Source: Paenibacillus sp. FSL R5-0345 (lineage in GTDB: Bacteria; Bacillota; Bacilli; Paenibacillales; Paenibacillaceae). From it: a stretch of DNA of 64,000 nt. Positions 8,948 through 20,196 of the stretch are shown here, piece by piece. How positions within the stretch are numbered: the stretch's first letter is position 1; each line of letters opens with the position of its first letter. The translations under genes were made by a program, and so were the position numbers. The stretch is taken from NCBI RefSeq assembly GCF_000758585.1, contig NZ_CP009281.1, positions 2,108,001 to 2,172,000 of the forward strand, written 5' to 3'. The notes beneath the pieces are model-generated. The model did not search any database and was not told where the DNA came from. It was given only the letters and a program-made list of their open reading frames with translations.

Positions 8948-10056
8948 TTCGTGTAGTGATTGTTGAAGATGAGAAGCCGATTTTGAATTTGATGAAGGTA
9001 CTGATCGGTCGTAATTCAGATTATACCATTAGCGGGGCCTTTTCTAATCCATTGGAGGCACTGGAGTGTATACCTGATTTACAACCGGACGTTGTGTTTA
9101 TAGATGTTGAAATGCCAAGGATGAACGGGATTGAGCTGGCAAGCAGAATTCAGAAGCTGATGCATCAACCGGAAATTGTATTTACTACCGCCTACAAAAA
9201 TTATGCACTGGAAGCGTTCGAAGTAAGTGCACTGGATTATATTCTTAAGCCGATCACACCCGAAGCAATCCATAGGGTCACTGAACGACTTGTCAAACGA
9301 ATGAGACCGGCGGTGATACAAGAGCCTAAGAAAACGGAGCCAATGATCCGCTGTTTCGGTGGATTCGAAGTATGTGATTCAGAAGGGAAGCCTATTCATT
9401 TTCGAACACGTAGAGCAGAGGAATTATTCGCCTATTTCCTATGTAATGCTGGTCGTTATATCAGTAAGTGGAAGATAATGGATTTATTGTGGCCGGATAT
9501 GCAGGATGAGAGAGGGGCATCCAATCTGTATAATACGATATACCTCTTGAAGAAAATGCTGAAGGAAAAGGACTTCGGTATGGAAATCCGCAAAATGAAC
9601 GATGGTTATATGCTGGAGACCGGAAACGAAAGCTATGATGCGCTTGAGTATCAAAGATTTCATTTAGAAATAGCGGAAGGACAACAGAACACTACGCAAA
9701 TGGAGCGGCTCAGTAACTTATATCAGGGGCCTCTGCTGGACGGAAAGCCTTATCTATGGAAGATATCGCTGGAGGAAGCGTATTGCAAGTTTTTCACAAC
9801 ATGCACTCGTTTGCTGGTAGACAATGATTGTGCTGCTCAGGACTGGCATAAAGCGGAGCAACGACTAGAAAAGTTCTTAAGCTTATATCCGCTGCATGAA
9901 GAAATGAACCAGCAAATGATTGATGTTTATGCCAAACTCGGAAATAAAGAAAAGATTGCACGACTTTATGAGAAATTCGAGGGGGCTTATCGTACTGAGC
10001 TGGGGCTGGTCCCTTCAGCAGAGTTTAAAGAGCGTGTAGCTGCATATCTAGTTTGA
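8944..10056 (+). CDS. Response regulator with SARP-like output (REC, OmpR-type wHTH, BTAD)
   Basis: 370 residues. Residues 1-120 are a CheY-like receiver with acidic pocket VEDEK and phosphoacceptor Asp54 in VFIDVEMPRMNG, ending in the conserved YILKP. Residues about 148-235 are a winged-helix DNA-binding domain (RCFGGFEVCDSEGKPI, FRTRRAEELFAYFL). Residues about 240-370 are a TPR-like bacterial transcriptional activator domain. This REC-wHTH-BTAD order is common in Paenibacillus beside 7TMR-DISM kinases. It overlaps the kinase gene by 4 bp and is the likely cognate regulator. The adjacent giant surface protein is a plausible, unproven target. Confidence 0.9.
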   Translation: MIRVVIVEDEKPILNLMKVLIGRNSDYTISGAFSNPLEALECIPDLQPDVVFIDVEMPRMNGIELASRIQKLMHQPEIVFTTAYKNYALEAFEVSALDYILKPITPEAIHRVTERLVKRMRPAVIQEPKKTEPMIRCFGGFEVCDSEGKPIHFRTRRAEELFAYFLCNAGRYISKWKIMDLLWPDMQDERGASNLYNTIYLLKKMLKEKDFGMEIRKMNDGYMLETGNESYDALEYQRFHLEIAEGQQNTTQMERLSNLYQGPLLDGKPYLWKISLEEAYCKFFTTCTRLLVDNDCAAQDWHKAEQRLEKFLSLYPLHEEMNQQMIDVYAKLGNKEKIARLYEKFEGAYRTELGLVPSAEFKERVAAYLV

Positions 10057-10072
10057 AATATTAATAAAAAAG

Positions 10073-10106
10073 GAAAGCAGAGGGAGAAATCTCACTGCTT
10101 TTTTTG
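10073..10106 (+). terminator. Terminator after the two-component operon
   Basis: Stem built on AAAGCAG/CTGCTTT, followed by a seven-T run. Confidence 0.75.
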
Positions 10107-10211
10107 TATTTTTCGGCATTACGCGACAATTTGTGAGATTTTGGTGAGTTAGGGTTGATATGATTTCCTAAACATGGGAGTAATAAAATACATAGGAAAG
10201 AAGTTGAGAGT

Positions 10212-13200
10212 GTGCTTCGATTAGTCAGGTCCAAGAAAGCTATAAGCATTCTATTATTTGTATTACTGGTCAACATATGCTCGTCACTATTTATTAGAGG
10301 GGGAGAGTTGGCTTATGCAGACACTGCTGATAAGGATACGACTTCGGTATTTCAAAAGGCGTATGTTACAAGTTTTTCGAGTGGTGTAGTGGATGTAGTA
10401 GATTTAACGAATTTAGCGGTGGAAAAGGCGAAGATCAAGGTGGGAAATGAGCCGAATAGCGCCGCCATTAATCCGAATAAGACCCAGGTCTTTGTAACTA
10501 ACAGAGCGGATGGGACTGTTTCTGTTATAGATCCATCCACTGACACTGTGATTTCAACCATTGCAGTGGGCTCGTGGCCTCATGGCGTTGCATTTAATTC
10601 AGATGGCAGTAAAGCTTATGTGGCTAATTACTCCAGTAACTCCCTTTCGGTGATCGATACAGCTACTTTGAGCGTGATAAATTCGATATCTGTAAATTCT
10701 AACCCAGTCGCAATGGTCGTGATTGGAGAAAAGCTGTACTTATCCTACGATTCTGACAATGAAGTTTCTTTAATTGATATTAATAGTGATACTGTGATTT
10801 CTGGAATTTCATTAGCAAGTTCATCCTATGGCCTGTCAGTAAATTCCGAGGGTTCAAAGATCTACGTAGCAGGTAAAGGGAACAATACCATGGCTGTGAT
10901 CGATACAGTAACGAATAAAGTGGAGGCTACCATTCCTGTTGGTGAAGCTCCTCACGCAACAGAAGTCAGTCCGGATGGGAGTAAGGTTTATGTAGCTAAT
11001 GCTTTTAGTAATTCGGTTTCTGTTGTCAATGCAATAACGAATCAGGTGGAAGCTACAATTCCTGTTGGTTTTAATCCTTATGTAATTGGTCTCTCCAAAG
11101 ATGGGAGTCAAGCATTTACGGTTAATTATGGTGCTTCAACTATGAGTGTAATAGACACAACAAAAAATACAGTAATACAAACTATAAATCTCAGCTCAGG
11201 ACCTTTTATGGTAGGTACCTTCATGGTTCCTGTTGCTGTAGCTGTTAATACAGACCCTGGGAATAGTGGTGGTCCAGAGGATACAGAAGCGCCGATAGTT
11301 TCCACATATTCTCCTGAAAAAAACGAGCAGAATGTGAAGGTCAACTCAGACCTTACGTTGACCTTTAATGAAGGTGTAAAGGCCGTTGCGGGTAAAAATA
11401 TATCGATTTGGAAACCACAAGTTACTTCTAACGCCAGTGGTTCCGAATATCCGGAGGTGCTTGCAAACTCAACCAAAATAGAGACGATCGCCGCTGATGA
11501 TGCAAGTAAAGTGACGATTTCGAACAATGTAGTAAAGATTAACCCAGCTGCTGACCTAGATTATAAAACGAATTATTTCGTAAAGATCGACCCGGGTGCG
11601 TTTAAGGATTCAGCAGGAAATATCTATGAGGGATTGTATGGGGAGATAGAGATTCTTGATGGCCAAGTTCATGTGCCGGTTGGCTTCACGGGTGCTGAGA
11701 TATGGGATTTCAAAACTGGCGCCAGTAGTGATACCACTGCACCTTTAGCAACAGAGTTCTCTCCTGCGAAGAAAGAATCGAATGTAGCAACAGATGCTAA
11801 TTTGACTCTAACTTTTAGTGAAAATGTACATGCGGGCAGGGGGAAATTTATAAGGATTATGGTACCGGGAACAATGTTCTCGGATGGATCATCTAACAAT
11901 TATACAGAGGCTGTCGAGTTCGAAAAGATTTCCACGAGTGATACTACAAAAGTGACGATTTCAGGCAATAAAGTTACGATCAATCCAGCAAAAAACATGG
12001 CAAACAATAAATATTATTATGTGACCATGGATAGTGGAGCTTTCCAAGATACCTTCAATAATGATTATGGTGGGATGGTCACTTCGGTACAGTATATTAA
12101 TAATGTACTAATGGAGATTGGCACAGCTCCGTGGTATTTCAAAACCGGAGCTCCAGCGGATACACTCGCGCCAACGGTAGTGGGATTGACTCCTGCGAAT
12201 GATGCTAAGGATGTTCCGGTGAATACCAACCTCGTATTGGCGTTCAGCGAAAATGTCAAGGTGACTGGTAAAACGATCAAGATTCTTAACAAGACAGATG
12301 ATAGTGTTATAGAGACGATAACAGCAAGTGATCCTACGAAAGTTACCGTATCTGGAGACAAAATAACGGTTAAGCCTGCTACCGATTTCGCGTATGGTAC
12401 TGGGTACTACGTGCAGATTGAAGCTGGAGCCGTTCAAGATCTCGCAGGTAATAGCTATGCGGGTATCACTGACAAGACGAAATGGAACTTCACAACAGTG
12501 GCGCCAGATGAAACTGCTCCAACAGTAACCTCTCTGGCACCTGCTATTAATGCAACAAAAGTACCTCTGAACACGGAACTCACTGTCACATTCAGCGAGA
12601 AAGTCAAGGCAGTAGCGGGGGAAGATAAATATATTAGGATCATGTCACCGGGTAGTGCTTCGTATTCTGAGAATTATTATGAATCTCAACCTCCTGAAGA
12701 GGTAGAATTGATTGCTATTGATGATACTAATAAAGTAACAATCACAGGGAACGTATTAACGATTAAACAGACCAAATTGGATTATGGTCGAGAATACTAT
12801 GTAACCATTGATCAAGGTGCTTTGGTAGATTTAGCAGGAAACAGCTATGAAGGCCTATATGGTTTTGTGGAATATAGATATTTCTCAGGGTCACCTGCGG
12901 TAGGTAAGGAAGTAGCAGAAAATACATGGGTCTTTGAAATGGTAGCCAAACCGGACACCACACTACCAACTGTAACGACACTATCGCCTGCTGATGAGGC
13001 AACAAATGTTGGGGTGGACTCCAGTTTGAAGCTTACATTTAGTAAAGATGTACAAGGAGTAGCGGGCAAAAATGTAGTACTCAAAAAAGAGCTAGATAAC
13101 AGCGTGATTTATACATTCGATATGGGCGATATAACCCGTGTTAGCGTCTCGGGCAAAACAGTGACGATCAATCCTTATTTGATGCTGTCAGATCATGACG

Positions 13201-16200
13201 GAAAATATATGGACTATAATACGAAATATTATGTACAGGTTGATACCGGAGCAATAAAGGATGCGAAAGGTAACGCTTTTGCAGGAATTACGGATAAGAC
13301 CACTTGGAACTTCACGACAGGATTAGCTCCAGAAAAGACGGATCTTACAGCTACAGCTTATTCGCCAGTAAAAGGGGCTACGAATGTAGCAGCGGATACA
13401 AATTTGAAGCTGACATTCAGCTCAGCTGTTCAAGATGTGTGGGGTAAAAAAATTGAAATTCGCAAGAAATCTGACGATAGTGTTGTGTACAGCTTCGAAA
13501 CAGGTGCTATGGGCGTCAACTTATCGGGTAACAGCGTAACCTTTAATCCAATGATTGTAACCCCTGGTAACGGTGTGAAAGTGGGTTATTTACAACCAAG
13601 TACAGAATATTATGTCCTTGTTGCGGCTGGAGCATTTAAGGATGCTGCGGGTAACAAGTACGCTGGAATTACGGATAAAGCAACTTGGACGTTTACGACT
13701 GAACCAGATACGGATGGGGACGGTATTCCAGATAGCTTAGATCCATTCCCAACCGACCCGACGAAGCCAGGTAACGGTGGCGAACTGGATACAGACGGAG
13801 ATGGTATTCCAGATAGCCTAGATCCAGATGATGATAACGACGGTCTGACGGATGAGCAGGAAATCGTGCTCGGCACAGATCCGAAGAAGGCAGATACGGA
13901 TGGCGACGGAATTAACGATAAGGATGATCCATTCCCGACAGATGCAGCGAAACCAGGAACAGTAAATGGTGAGCTGGATACAGATGGCGATGGCATTCCG
14001 GACAGTTTAGATCCAGATGATGATAACGATGGTCTGACGGATGAAGAGGAAATTGTGCTTGGAACGAATCCGAAGCATCCTGATACAGATCATGATGGAA
14101 TCAACGATAAAGACGATCCGTTCCCATTGGATACGACGAAGCCAGGTAACGGTGGCGAACTGGATACAGACGGAGATGGTATTCCAGATAGCCTAGATCC
14201 AGATGATGATAACGATGGTCTGACGGATGAGCAGGAAATCGTGCTCGGCACAGATCCGAAGAAGGCAGATACGGACGGAGACGGAATCAACGATAAGGAT
14301 GATCCATTCCCAACGGATGCTGCGAAGCCAGGAACAGTAAATGGTGAGTTAGATACAGACGGAGACGGAATTCCAGACAGTCTAGATCCAGATGATGATA
14401 ACGATGGTCTGACGGATGAAGAGGAAATCGTGCTTGGAACGAATCCGAAGCATCCCGATAGCGATCATGATGGAATCAACGATAAAGACGATCCGTTCCC
14501 ATTGGATGCGACAAAGCCGGGTAACGGAGGCGGCGAACTGGACACAGACGGCGATGGTATTCCAGATAGCCTAGATCCAGATGATGATAACGACGGTCTG
14601 ACGGATGAGCAGGAAATCGTGCTCGGCACAGATCCGAAGAAGGCAGATACGGATGGCGACGGAATTAACGATAAGGATGATCCATTCCCGACAGATGCAG
14701 CGAAACCAGGAACAGTAAATGGTGAGCTGGATACAGATGGCGATGGCATTCCGGACAGTTTAGATCCAGATGATGATAACGATGGTCTGACGGATGAAGA
14801 GGAAATCGTGCTTGGAACGAATCCGAAGCATCCAGATACAGATCATGATGGAATCAACGATAAAGACGATCCGTTCCCATTGGATGCGACAAAGCCGGGT
14901 AACGGAGGCGGCGAACTGGACACAGACGGCGATGGTATTCCAGATAGCCTAGATCCAGATGATGATAACGATGGTCTGACGGATGAGCAGGAAATCGTGC
15001 TCGGCACAGATCCGAAGAAGGCAGATACGGACGGAGACGGAATCAACGATAAGGATGATCCATTCCCAACGGATGCCGCGAAGCCAGGAACAGTAAATGG
15101 TGAGTTAGATACGGACGGAGACGGAATTCCAGACAGTCTAGATCCAGATGATGATAACGATGGTCTGACGGATGAACAAGAAATCGTGCTTGGAACGAAT
15201 CCGAAGCATCCTGATAGCGATCATGATGGAATCAACGATAAAGATGATCCGTTCCCATTGGATGCGACAAAGCCGGGTAACGGAGGCGGCGAACTGGACA
15301 CAGACGGCGATGGTATTCCAGATAGCCTAGATCCAGATGATGATAACGATGGTCTGACGGATGAGCAGGAAATCGTGCTCGGCACAGATCCGAAGAAGGC
15401 AGATACGGACGGAGACGGAATCAACGATAAGGATGATCCATTCCCAACGGATGCTGCGAAGCCAGGAACAGTAAATGGTGAGTTAGATACGGATGGAGAC
15501 GTAATTCCAGATAGCCTAGATCCAGATGATGATAACGATGGTCTGACGGATGAACAAGAAATCGTGCTTGGAACGAATCCAAAGCATCCTGATAGCGATC
15601 ATGATGGAATCAACGATAAAGACGATCCGTTCCCAACGGATGCAGCGAAACCAGGAACAGTAAATGGTGAGCTGGATACAGACGGAGACGGAATTCCAGA
15701 CAGTCTAGATCCAGATGATGATAACGATGGTCTGACGGATGAAGAGGAAATCGTGCTTGGAACGAATCCGAAGCATCCCGATAGCGATCACGATGGAATC
15801 AACGATAAAGATGATCCGTTCCCATTAGATGCCACGAAGCCATCCTTAAGTCACCTAATAAATGATTATAATAAGTTGGATATTATCTATGGTGCAGGGG
15901 ATCATGCGAAGCATGTGACCAAAACGATATATTTGACTGAAAAAGGTGCTTCGGGAAATACATCAATCACTTGGGCATCAAGTAAACCTGATGTGGTTAG
16001 TACAACGGGTAAGGTAGTTCAGCCTGGACCTGATGAGGGTGATATCGAGGTCACTTTAACCGCAACAATTCTTGACAAAGAGACTGGCGAGAAGCGTACT
16101 AAGGTATTTATTATGACTGTTGTCAGAATGTCAGATGAGGATGCTGTTAGAGATGCTGCTAAAGCATTAGGGGTAGATAAGGCTTTTAAATTCTCGGATG

Positions 16201-17933
16201 GAGATACTTGGGAGTCAGTTACAAATGAATTCTTGTTGCTTGGTACAGGAAAACATGGAACGAAGATTACATGGACCTCGACCAATATCGATGTTCTTAA
16301 GCTATCCAGCAAAGATGGTGAGGAACAGGGTACCGTGAACAGACCTGAAGTGGGTGATAAGAATGTAATAGTTACCGCTACGATCTCTAAGGGTACCGCC
16401 AAAATCACTAAGAGTTTCCTTCTGGTAGTTACTAACAAGAACATAGTGAAGGAAAAAGAAAATACACGCCAAGAGAGCGGAAGAACGGCTGATGTAAAGG
16501 CAAACGCAAATGACATGATTCACACGGAGAGTCTGAACATTCTCAGAACAACGCTCAGCAATCAGGTTAAGATTGATACTGTTATCGTTGATCCGTCAAA
16601 AGTAGAAAGTCTGACGAATTCTTTTAATCCTCAGGATGGAGATATTAACAACCGTACGCTAACTGTTGAGATTAAGCAGCAAGCAGATGATAAGGCAGAT
16701 GAGATTGCCGTAGAGATTCCGGCTGCAGCTGTTTCGGCACTGGCTGACAGAAATGCGGGTATGAATATCTTTACCGATGAAGGTTCTGTAAAGTTGAGTC
16801 AGGAAGCTTTAAAAGACGCTGCAGTTAAGGGTACAGATCTTTATTTCAGAATTGTACCGGTTAAGAATGCACAAGAGGATAGTGAGGCTAAAAAAGCAGC
16901 GAATACTGACCCTAAGGTTACGTTAGCAGCTGCTGGGAATCAGATAAACTTACTGGGTCTGCCAAGAAAGATCGAAACAAACTTTGGTGGTTTTAACACG
17001 AAGGTTGTTCTCCCATTAAGTGGAATTACTATTCCAACTGAGAATAGACAAGCTTTCCTAGACGCTTTGAAGGTGTTCATTGAACATACGGATGGTACGA
17101 CAGAGCTGGTATCAGGAACTATACAATATGAGAACGGCGTAGCAACAGGGATCCAATTTGAGATTTCGAAGTTCAGTCGTTTTCAAATCGTGAGTTTCTC
17201 TCCTCAGTCGAATCATGAGAATATTCCGGGAGGAACGAACACGCCTGGTGGCACTACAATCAGTAATCCTACTAACAATAGTGGCACGGATAAGGAACAG
17301 CCTAACAATCCAAATGTAGTTCATGAATCACATAAAGGATATATTTTAGGCTATGCGGATGGCAGCTTCAACCCGGAACGAATGATTACCCGTGCGGAAA
17401 TGGCAACGATTTTGGCAAGGCTATGGGGTAAGAATGAAGCACAGGCTACCTCAGCTTATAAAGATGTAAATACAACTTATTGGGCTTTGCAGTCTATTAG
17501 TGTAGTTACAGCACAAGGGTTAATGAAGGGGTATGAAGATGGCAGCTTTAAGCCGAATCAGCTAATTACTCGTGCAGAAATGGCTATCATTGTAGAGCGC
17601 TTGCTGGATAAGGCTCAAAGTGGGACCAGCAGCTTTAAAGACATTAGTAGTGGGCATTGGGCAAAAAATGCGATTGATGCGGCCAAAGCAGCTGGGATCA
17701 TTAACGGATATTTGGATGGAACATTCCGTCCGAATCAGACATTAACTCGTGCAGAAGCTGTTGTGATTATTAACAGACTTTTGGGCAGAGGCCCATTGCT
17801 TGGAGCACAGCAGAAGTGGAAAGACGTCAGTGATAAACACTGGGCGTACGGACACATTCAGGAAGCTAGTATGAACCATTCCTTTGAGAAACAGCAAATG
17901 GGTGGAGAGCAATACATTCCTGAGGTAAAATAA
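10212..17933 (+). CDS. Giant S-layer-anchored surface protein: YVTN propeller, Big_5 domains, TSP3 repeats, SLH domains
   Basis: 2573-residue exported protein starting at GTG 10212. Signal peptide about residues 1-36 (hydrophobic [16 protein letters not shown], then AYA). Residues about 45-340 are YVTN-type beta-propeller repeats ([14 protein letters not shown] and alike). Residues about 355-1165 hold about six Ig-like Big_5 modules with repeated LTFSENV and YYVxxxxGA strands. Residues about 1166-1876 are a thrombospondin type 3-like calcium-binding region ([19 protein letters not shown]). Two further Ig-like modules lie at about 1880-2080. The C-terminus (about 2373-2573) has three SLH domains with [18 protein letters not shown] and LTRAEAVVI, which bind pyruvylated cell-wall polymer. 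A structural or adhesive role is inferred. The gene sits between a two-component system and a sigma/anti-sigma pair. Confidence 0.93.
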   Translation: MLRLVRSKKAISILLFVLLVNICSSLFIRGGELAYADTADKDTTSVFQKAYVTSFSSGVVDVVDLTNLAVEKAKIKVGNEPNSAAINPNKTQVFVTNRADGTVSVIDPSTDTVISTIAVGSWPHGVAFNSDGSKAYVANYSSNSLSVIDTATLSVINSISVNSNPVAMVVIGEKLYLSYDSDNEVSLIDINSDTVISGISLASSSYGLSVNSEGSKIYVAGKGNNTMAVIDTVTNKVEATIPVGEAPHATEVSPDGSKVYVANAFSNSVSVVNAITNQVEATIPVGFNPYVIGLSKDGSQAFTVNYGASTMSVIDTTKNTVIQTINLSSGPFMVGTFMVPVAVAVNTDPGNSGGPEDTEAPIVSTYSPEKNEQNVKVNSDLTLTFNEGVKAVAGKNISIWKPQVTSNASGSEYPEVLANSTKIETIAADDASKVTISNNVVKINPAADLDYKTNYFVKIDPGAFKDSAGNIYEGLYGEIEILDGQVHVPVGFTGAEIWDFKTGASSDTTAPLATEFSPAKKESNVATDANLTLTFSENVHAGRGKFIRIMVPGTMFSDGSSNNYTEAVEFEKISTSDTTKVTISGNKVTINPAKNMANNKYYYVTMDSGAFQDTFNNDYGGMVTSVQYINNVLMEIGTAPWYFKTGAPADTLAPTVVGLTPANDAKDVPVNTNLVLAFSENVKVTGKTIKILNKTDDSVIETITASDPTKVTVSGDKITVKPATDFAYGTGYYVQIEAGAVQDLAGNSYAGITDKTKWNFTTVAPDETAPTVTSLAPAINATKVPLNTELTVTFSEKVKAVAGEDKYIRIMSPGSASYSENYYESQPPEEVELIAIDDTNKVTITGNVLTIKQTKLDYGREYYVTIDQGALVDLAGNSYEGLYGFVEYRYFSGSPAVGKEVAENTWVFEMVAKPDTTLPTVTTLSPADEATNVGVDSSLKLTFSKDVQGVAGKNVVLKKELDNSVIYTFDMGDITRVSVSGKTVTINPYLMLSDHDGKYMDYNTKYYVQVDTGAIKDAKGNAFAGITDKTTWNFTTGLAPEKTDLTATAYSPVKGATNVAADTNLKLTFSSAVQDVWGKKIEIRKKSDDSVVYSFETGAMGVNLSGNSVTFNPMIVTPGNGVKVGYLQPSTEYYVLVAAGAFKDAAGNKYAGITDKATWTFTTEPDTDGDGIPDSLDPFPTDPTKPGNGGELDTDGDGIPDSLDPDDDNDGLTDEQEIVLGTDPKKADTDGDGINDKDDPFPTDAAKPGTVNGELDTDGDGIPDSLDPDDDNDGLTDEEEIVLGTNPKHPDTDHDGINDKDDPFPLDTTKPGNGGELDTDGDGIPDSLDPDDDNDGLTDEQEIVLGTDPKKADTDGDGINDKDDPFPTDAAKPGTVNGELDTDGDGIPDSLDPDDDNDGLTDEEEIVLGTNPKHPDSDHDGINDKDDPFPLDATKPGNGGGELDTDGDGIPDSLDPDDDNDGLTDEQEIVLGTDPKKADTDGDGINDKDDPFPTDAAKPGTVNGELDTDGDGIPDSLDPDDDNDGLTDEEEIVLGTNPKHPDTDHDGINDKDDPFPLDATKPGNGGGELDTDGDGIPDSLDPDDDNDGLTDEQEIVLGTDPKKADTDGDGINDKDDPFPTDAAKPGTVNGELDTDGDGIPDSLDPDDDNDGLTDEQEIVLGTNPKHPDSDHDGINDKDDPFPLDATKPGNGGGELDTDGDGIPDSLDPDDDNDGLTDEQEIVLGTDPKKADTDGDGINDKDDPFPTDAAKPGTVNGELDTDGDVIPDSLDPDDDNDGLTDEQEIVLGTNPKHPDSDHDGINDKDDPFPTDAAKPGTVNGELDTDGDGIPDSLDPDDDNDGLTDEEEIVLGTNPKHPDSDHDGINDKDDPFPLDATKPSLSHLINDYNKLDIIYGAGDHAKHVTKTIYLTEKGASGNTSITWASSKPDVVSTTGKVVQPGPDEGDIEVTLTATILDKETGEKRTKVFIMTVVRMSDEDAVRDAAKALGVDKAFKFSDGDTWESVTNEFLLLGTGKHGTKITWTSTNIDVLKLSSKDGEEQGTVNRPEVGDKNVIVTATISKGTAKITKSFLLVVTNKNIVKEKENTRQESGRTADVKANANDMIHTESLNILRTTLSNQVKIDTVIVDPSKVESLTNSFNPQDGDINNRTLTVEIKQQADDKADEIAVEIPAAAVSALADRNAGMNIFTDEGSVKLSQEALKDAAVKGTDLYFRIVPVKNAQEDSEAKKAANTDPKVTLAAAGNQINLLGLPRKIETNFGGFNTKVVLPLSGITIPTENRQAFLDALKVFIEHTDGTTELVSGTIQYENGVATGIQFEISKFSRFQIVSFSPQSNHENIPGGTNTPGGTTISNPTNNSGTDKEQPNNPNVVHESHKGYILGYADGSFNPERMITRAEMATILARLWGKNEAQATSAYKDVNTTYWALQSISVVTAQGLMKGYEDGSFKPNQLITRAEMAIIVERLLDKAQSGTSSFKDISSGHWAKNAIDAAKAAGIINGYLDGTFRPNQTLTRAEAVVIINRLLGRGPLLGAQQKWKDVSDKHWAYGHIQEASMNHSFEKQQMGGEQYIPEVK
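13782..15842 (+). repeat. 378-bp in-frame tandem repeats encoding TSP3 calcium-binding units
   Basis: Eleven half-units of about 63 codons alternate between type A ([24 protein letters not shown]) and type B ([11 protein letters not shown]). Pair starts fall at 13782, 14157, 14535, 14913 and 15291, with a last half-unit at 15669. The periods are 375, then 378 bp throughout. The last unit is type B and is preceded by an A-type junction. Confidence 0.95.
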
Positions 17934-17972
17934 ATGAATCTTTTTTAAGTGAAGAAATATTTTTTACAAGAG

Positions 17973-18026
17973 AATCCCCTTACGCTATACGGTATCTATA
18001 TACTGTTAGCGGTAAGGGGATTTTTT
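17973..18026 (+). terminator. Terminator after the SLH protein gene
   Basis: Long stem AATCCCCTTACGCTA/TAGCGGTAAGGGGATT followed by a T run. Confidence 0.9.
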
Positions 18027-18111
18027 ACGAAGCTTTTCTTTTATAAGTTTTTTCTCCTACCAGCTAACTTTCCGAGAACTTCACCGTTATACATACGAAG
18101 GGAGGTGCAGG

Positions 18112-18603
18112 ATGAAGCCCGGGCAGCTACATCAGATACTTCAACCCAAAATGCTAGAAATCCAAAAATACTTGATTCGTCTCGGGGCACCTGCAGCCGA
18201 CGCGGAAGATATCGTACAGGATACGGTGTATAAGGCTCTATTGTATATCGACTCTATTGATGAGAACAAATTCAGTGCATGGCTATATAAAGTAGCGATC
18301 AATCGCTACTATGATCTGTGCCGCCGCAGCAAACGTATAATCATTCCTATTGACTATGTCGATGTGCCGGATACGGAACTTCCGGAGGATCATTTGTTGC
18401 TAAAAGAAAAACGGGAAGACATTGACCGCGTGCTTGCAGAACTGCAACCGCTCCATAAACAACTCATTATTATGAAGTATGAACTGGAGTTGTCCTATCA
18501 GGAGATAGCAGAGCTCCTCGGAATCACGACAGATACAGTCAAGTCGGCATTGTTTCGTGCCCGCAAGCAATTCCAAAAAAAGTATAGAGGTGAAGCGGAA
18601 TGA
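18112..18603 (+). CDS. ECF RNA polymerase sigma factor
   Basis: 163-residue sigma-70 family factor of the extracytoplasmic function type, with only regions 2 and 4. Region 2 includes DAEDIVQDTVYKALLYID and FSAWLYKVAINRYYDL; region 4 includes LSYQEIAELLGITTDTVKSA. ATG at 18112 follows GGGAGGTG. The stop overlaps the next gene by 4 bp, and that gene has the build of a membrane anti-sigma factor. So this factor is probably held inactive at the membrane until an envelope signal arrives. It resembles the SigM/SigV group in layout; the exact orthologue is not decided. An ECF-type autoregulated promoter could not be picked out with confidence. Confidence 0.88.
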   Translation: MKPGQLHQILQPKMLEIQKYLIRLGAPAADAEDIVQDTVYKALLYIDSIDENKFSAWLYKVAINRYYDLCRRSKRIIIPIDYVDVPDTELPEDHLLLKEKREDIDRVLAELQPLHKQLIIMKYELELSYQEIAELLGITTDTVKSALFRARKQFQKKYRGEAE

Positions 18604-19601
18604 CAGCACCATGGGAACAAAAGGATGATCAAAACCTTTCAAAAATAATTAAGAAAGCAAAACGAAAAACAATGATTCGTAATACGGTCATTTCTTTGGT
18701 CGTGACTGTTATAGTATTGTTCGGCGGCATGCTGGGTATCTCTCAACTGACTAGCTGGTTAGCGATGCGCGGGCTGGATGAGGAGAGGATCATGATGGAA
18801 ATTAGCAGTCCTAATCTTCATGAGCTGAGAACTGACCTGGATCTAGGATTTTTATCGGGCAAAGTTGAACTTAGTACGTACAAGGTTGTTGAAGGTGTAC
18901 CTGTCGTGTGGGATACTAAAAAGCTGGATTTTAGTATGAGCAGCCGCTTTTCTCTGCTTAATAGGGGATATTCTAGTATAAATGTTCCTGACCCAGTAAT
19001 GACAAGCCAAAATTACGAATACTACCGAGGATATAACAGTCAGAATGGACAGCGGGAGATGATGTTCTATGTGCCAGGAGTAAACTATAACGGAAAGGTG
19101 CTGAACGACCTGCCTGCACTCGAACAAATGGATCCCGGTAAGCTGGTAGAGATGGCAGTTTCATTTGATAAAAGCTATACGCAGGCTGAAGTTGAAAAAA
19201 TGCTGCCAACAGAACTGACGCAGACTTGGTATTGGGTAGATACGTATGACAATAAGAAGAAGCTTGAGTTTATTACGAATGACAGTAGCCCGGATAAGTA
19301 TGCCTTACCGGAATCAGCGAGACAAGTATACGGTTACGGTGTCAAATGGGAAGGGTTATTTAAACCAAAACCAGAGGATTTTTTACAATCACTAGCATAT
19401 GGGCTTCAGAAAGAGGGCAAGTATTACGGAGAATTTGAGCGAATCTCGAACTATTTGAAAAAGGATAAAGCGGCACCGGATGCCAGTGACGTACAGCTAT
19501 TGGGAGTTGTTGTTACAGGAACTGCTAAGGAGCTGCAAAGCCTTAGAGGAAAACCGTATGTAAATACGGCAGTACTCGGCGCAGTTGTGGATAAATACTA
19601 G
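18600..19601 (+). CDS. Membrane anti-sigma factor with Sigma_reg N- and C-terminal domains (YhdL-like)
   Basis: 333 residues. A short cytoplasmic N-terminus (about 1-27) would bind the sigma factor, one TM segment spans about 28-48 (NTVISLVVTVIVLFGGMLG), and an extracytoplasmic domain of about 280 residues follows. The order and the C-terminal segment (WEGLFKPKPEDFLQSLAYGL, LLGVVVTGTAKELQSL) fit the sigma factor regulator N/C families known from B. subtilis YhdL. It overlaps the ECF sigma gene by 4 bp (ATGA), as usual for a sigma/anti-sigma pair. The role as negative regulator is family knowledge; the signal sensed is unknown. Confidence 0.82.
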   Translation: MTAPWEQKDDQNLSKIIKKAKRKTMIRNTVISLVVTVIVLFGGMLGISQLTSWLAMRGLDEERIMMEISSPNLHELRTDLDLGFLSGKVELSTYKVVEGVPVVWDTKKLDFSMSSRFSLLNRGYSSINVPDPVMTSQNYEYYRGYNSQNGQREMMFYVPGVNYNGKVLNDLPALEQMDPGKLVEMAVSFDKSYTQAEVEKMLPTELTQTWYWVDTYDNKKKLEFITNDSSPDKYALPESARQVYGYGVKWEGLFKPKPEDFLQSLAYGLQKEGKYYGEFERISNYLKKDKAAPDASDVQLLGVVVTGTAKELQSLRGKPYVNTAVLGAVVDKY

Positions 19602-19617
19602 ATCGTATAGTAAAAAA

Positions 19618-19652
19618 GAAGCCCCGGGAACAATGATCCCAGGGCTATTTTG
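19618..19652 (+). terminator. Terminator after the anti-sigma gene
   Basis: Stem AGCCCCGGGA/TCCCAGGGCT with one mismatch, then ATTTTG. The stop of the convergent hxlR-type gene lies about 25 bp beyond. Confidence 0.7.
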
Positions 19653-19677
19653 ATCATATCACAACCTACCATTTATG

Positions 19678-20022
19678 CTACGTCCATTTGGCCGACCATA
19701 GCTTCATTTCCTTCAAAATTTGATGTAAATCCTCACCTTTTGGAGTTAAAGAATATTCCACTGTTACCGGCACGGTAGGAAAAACATGGCGTTCTAGTAC
19801 ACCGTGTTCCTCTAAATGGCGAAGAGTACTAGTCAACGCGCGGGGGCTAACATTAGTGATTTTTCGCTGAAGCGCTCCAAAGCGTTGGGTGCCGTCGAAT
19901 AACTCTCTTAATACGAGAAAAGCCCATTTTCCGCCCAACACTTCAAGGGTTTTTTCTACATTACATTCAATAGTAAGTGGGGTTTTAGGGATATAATTAT
20001 TGGTAGATTTAGCTGTTGTCAA
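19678..20022 (-). CDS. HxlR-family winged-helix regulator
   Basis: 114-residue DUF24/HxlR protein. Characteristic segments: CNVEKTLEVLGGKWAFLVLR, FGALQRKITNVSPRALTSTL, and GVLERHVFPTVPVTVEYSLT. The single N-terminal cysteine just before VEKTLE is in the position used for thiol/quinone sensing by YodB/HypR relatives. TTG at 20022 is the likely start because GGAGGAG lies 7 bp upstream; the frame extends further to 20082 but those codons overlap the operator. It is divergent from an aldo/keto reductase gene, which it probably represses until electrophile or carbonyl stress. Confidence 0.87.
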   Translation of the reverse strand: MTTAKSTNNYIPKTPLTIECNVEKTLEVLGGKWAFLVLRELFDGTQRFGALQRKITNVSPRALTSTLRHLEEHGVLERHVFPTVPVTVEYSLTPKGEDLHQILKEMKLWSAKWT

Positions 20023-20045
20023 GGAATCTCCTCCTGTTTGGGTGC

Positions 20046-20065
20046 TACTATACTCTTGTATAGTA
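20046..20065. promoter_or_regulatory. HxlR/YodB-type operator (TACTATAC-N4-GTATAGTA)
   Basis: Perfect 8-bp inverted repeat with a 4-bp spacer, 24 bp upstream of the regulator's TTG start and in the divergent intergenic region with the reductase. It resembles TACTAT/ATAGTA-type HxlR-family operators. A further half-site-like ATAGTA lies near 20084. Confidence 0.65.
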
Positions 20066-20196
20066 ACTACTCTAGGGATCATATAGTAAACTAAATTTCA
20101 CTTCTTCCTATTATATACAAACTATTCTAGAATGAATATGTTCGTTAGGCAACCTGCCGAAATCATAACACGGAACTATGGAAAGGAGCAGTTATT

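Noticed and set aside
13610..15424. Several minus-strand ORFs rich in Pro and Ser within the giant surface gene
   Set aside because: They repeat with the 378-bp period and are antisense shadows of the TSP3 repeats; no ribosome binding sites.
13782..15842. Possible CRISPR array
   Set aside because: Units are 378 bp, in frame and coding; no short repeat with unique spacers. The 51-bp array also has no spacers.
17949..18233. 94-codon frame between the SLH gene and the sigma gene
   Set aside because: It runs through the terminator hairpin and overlaps the sigma gene in another frame.
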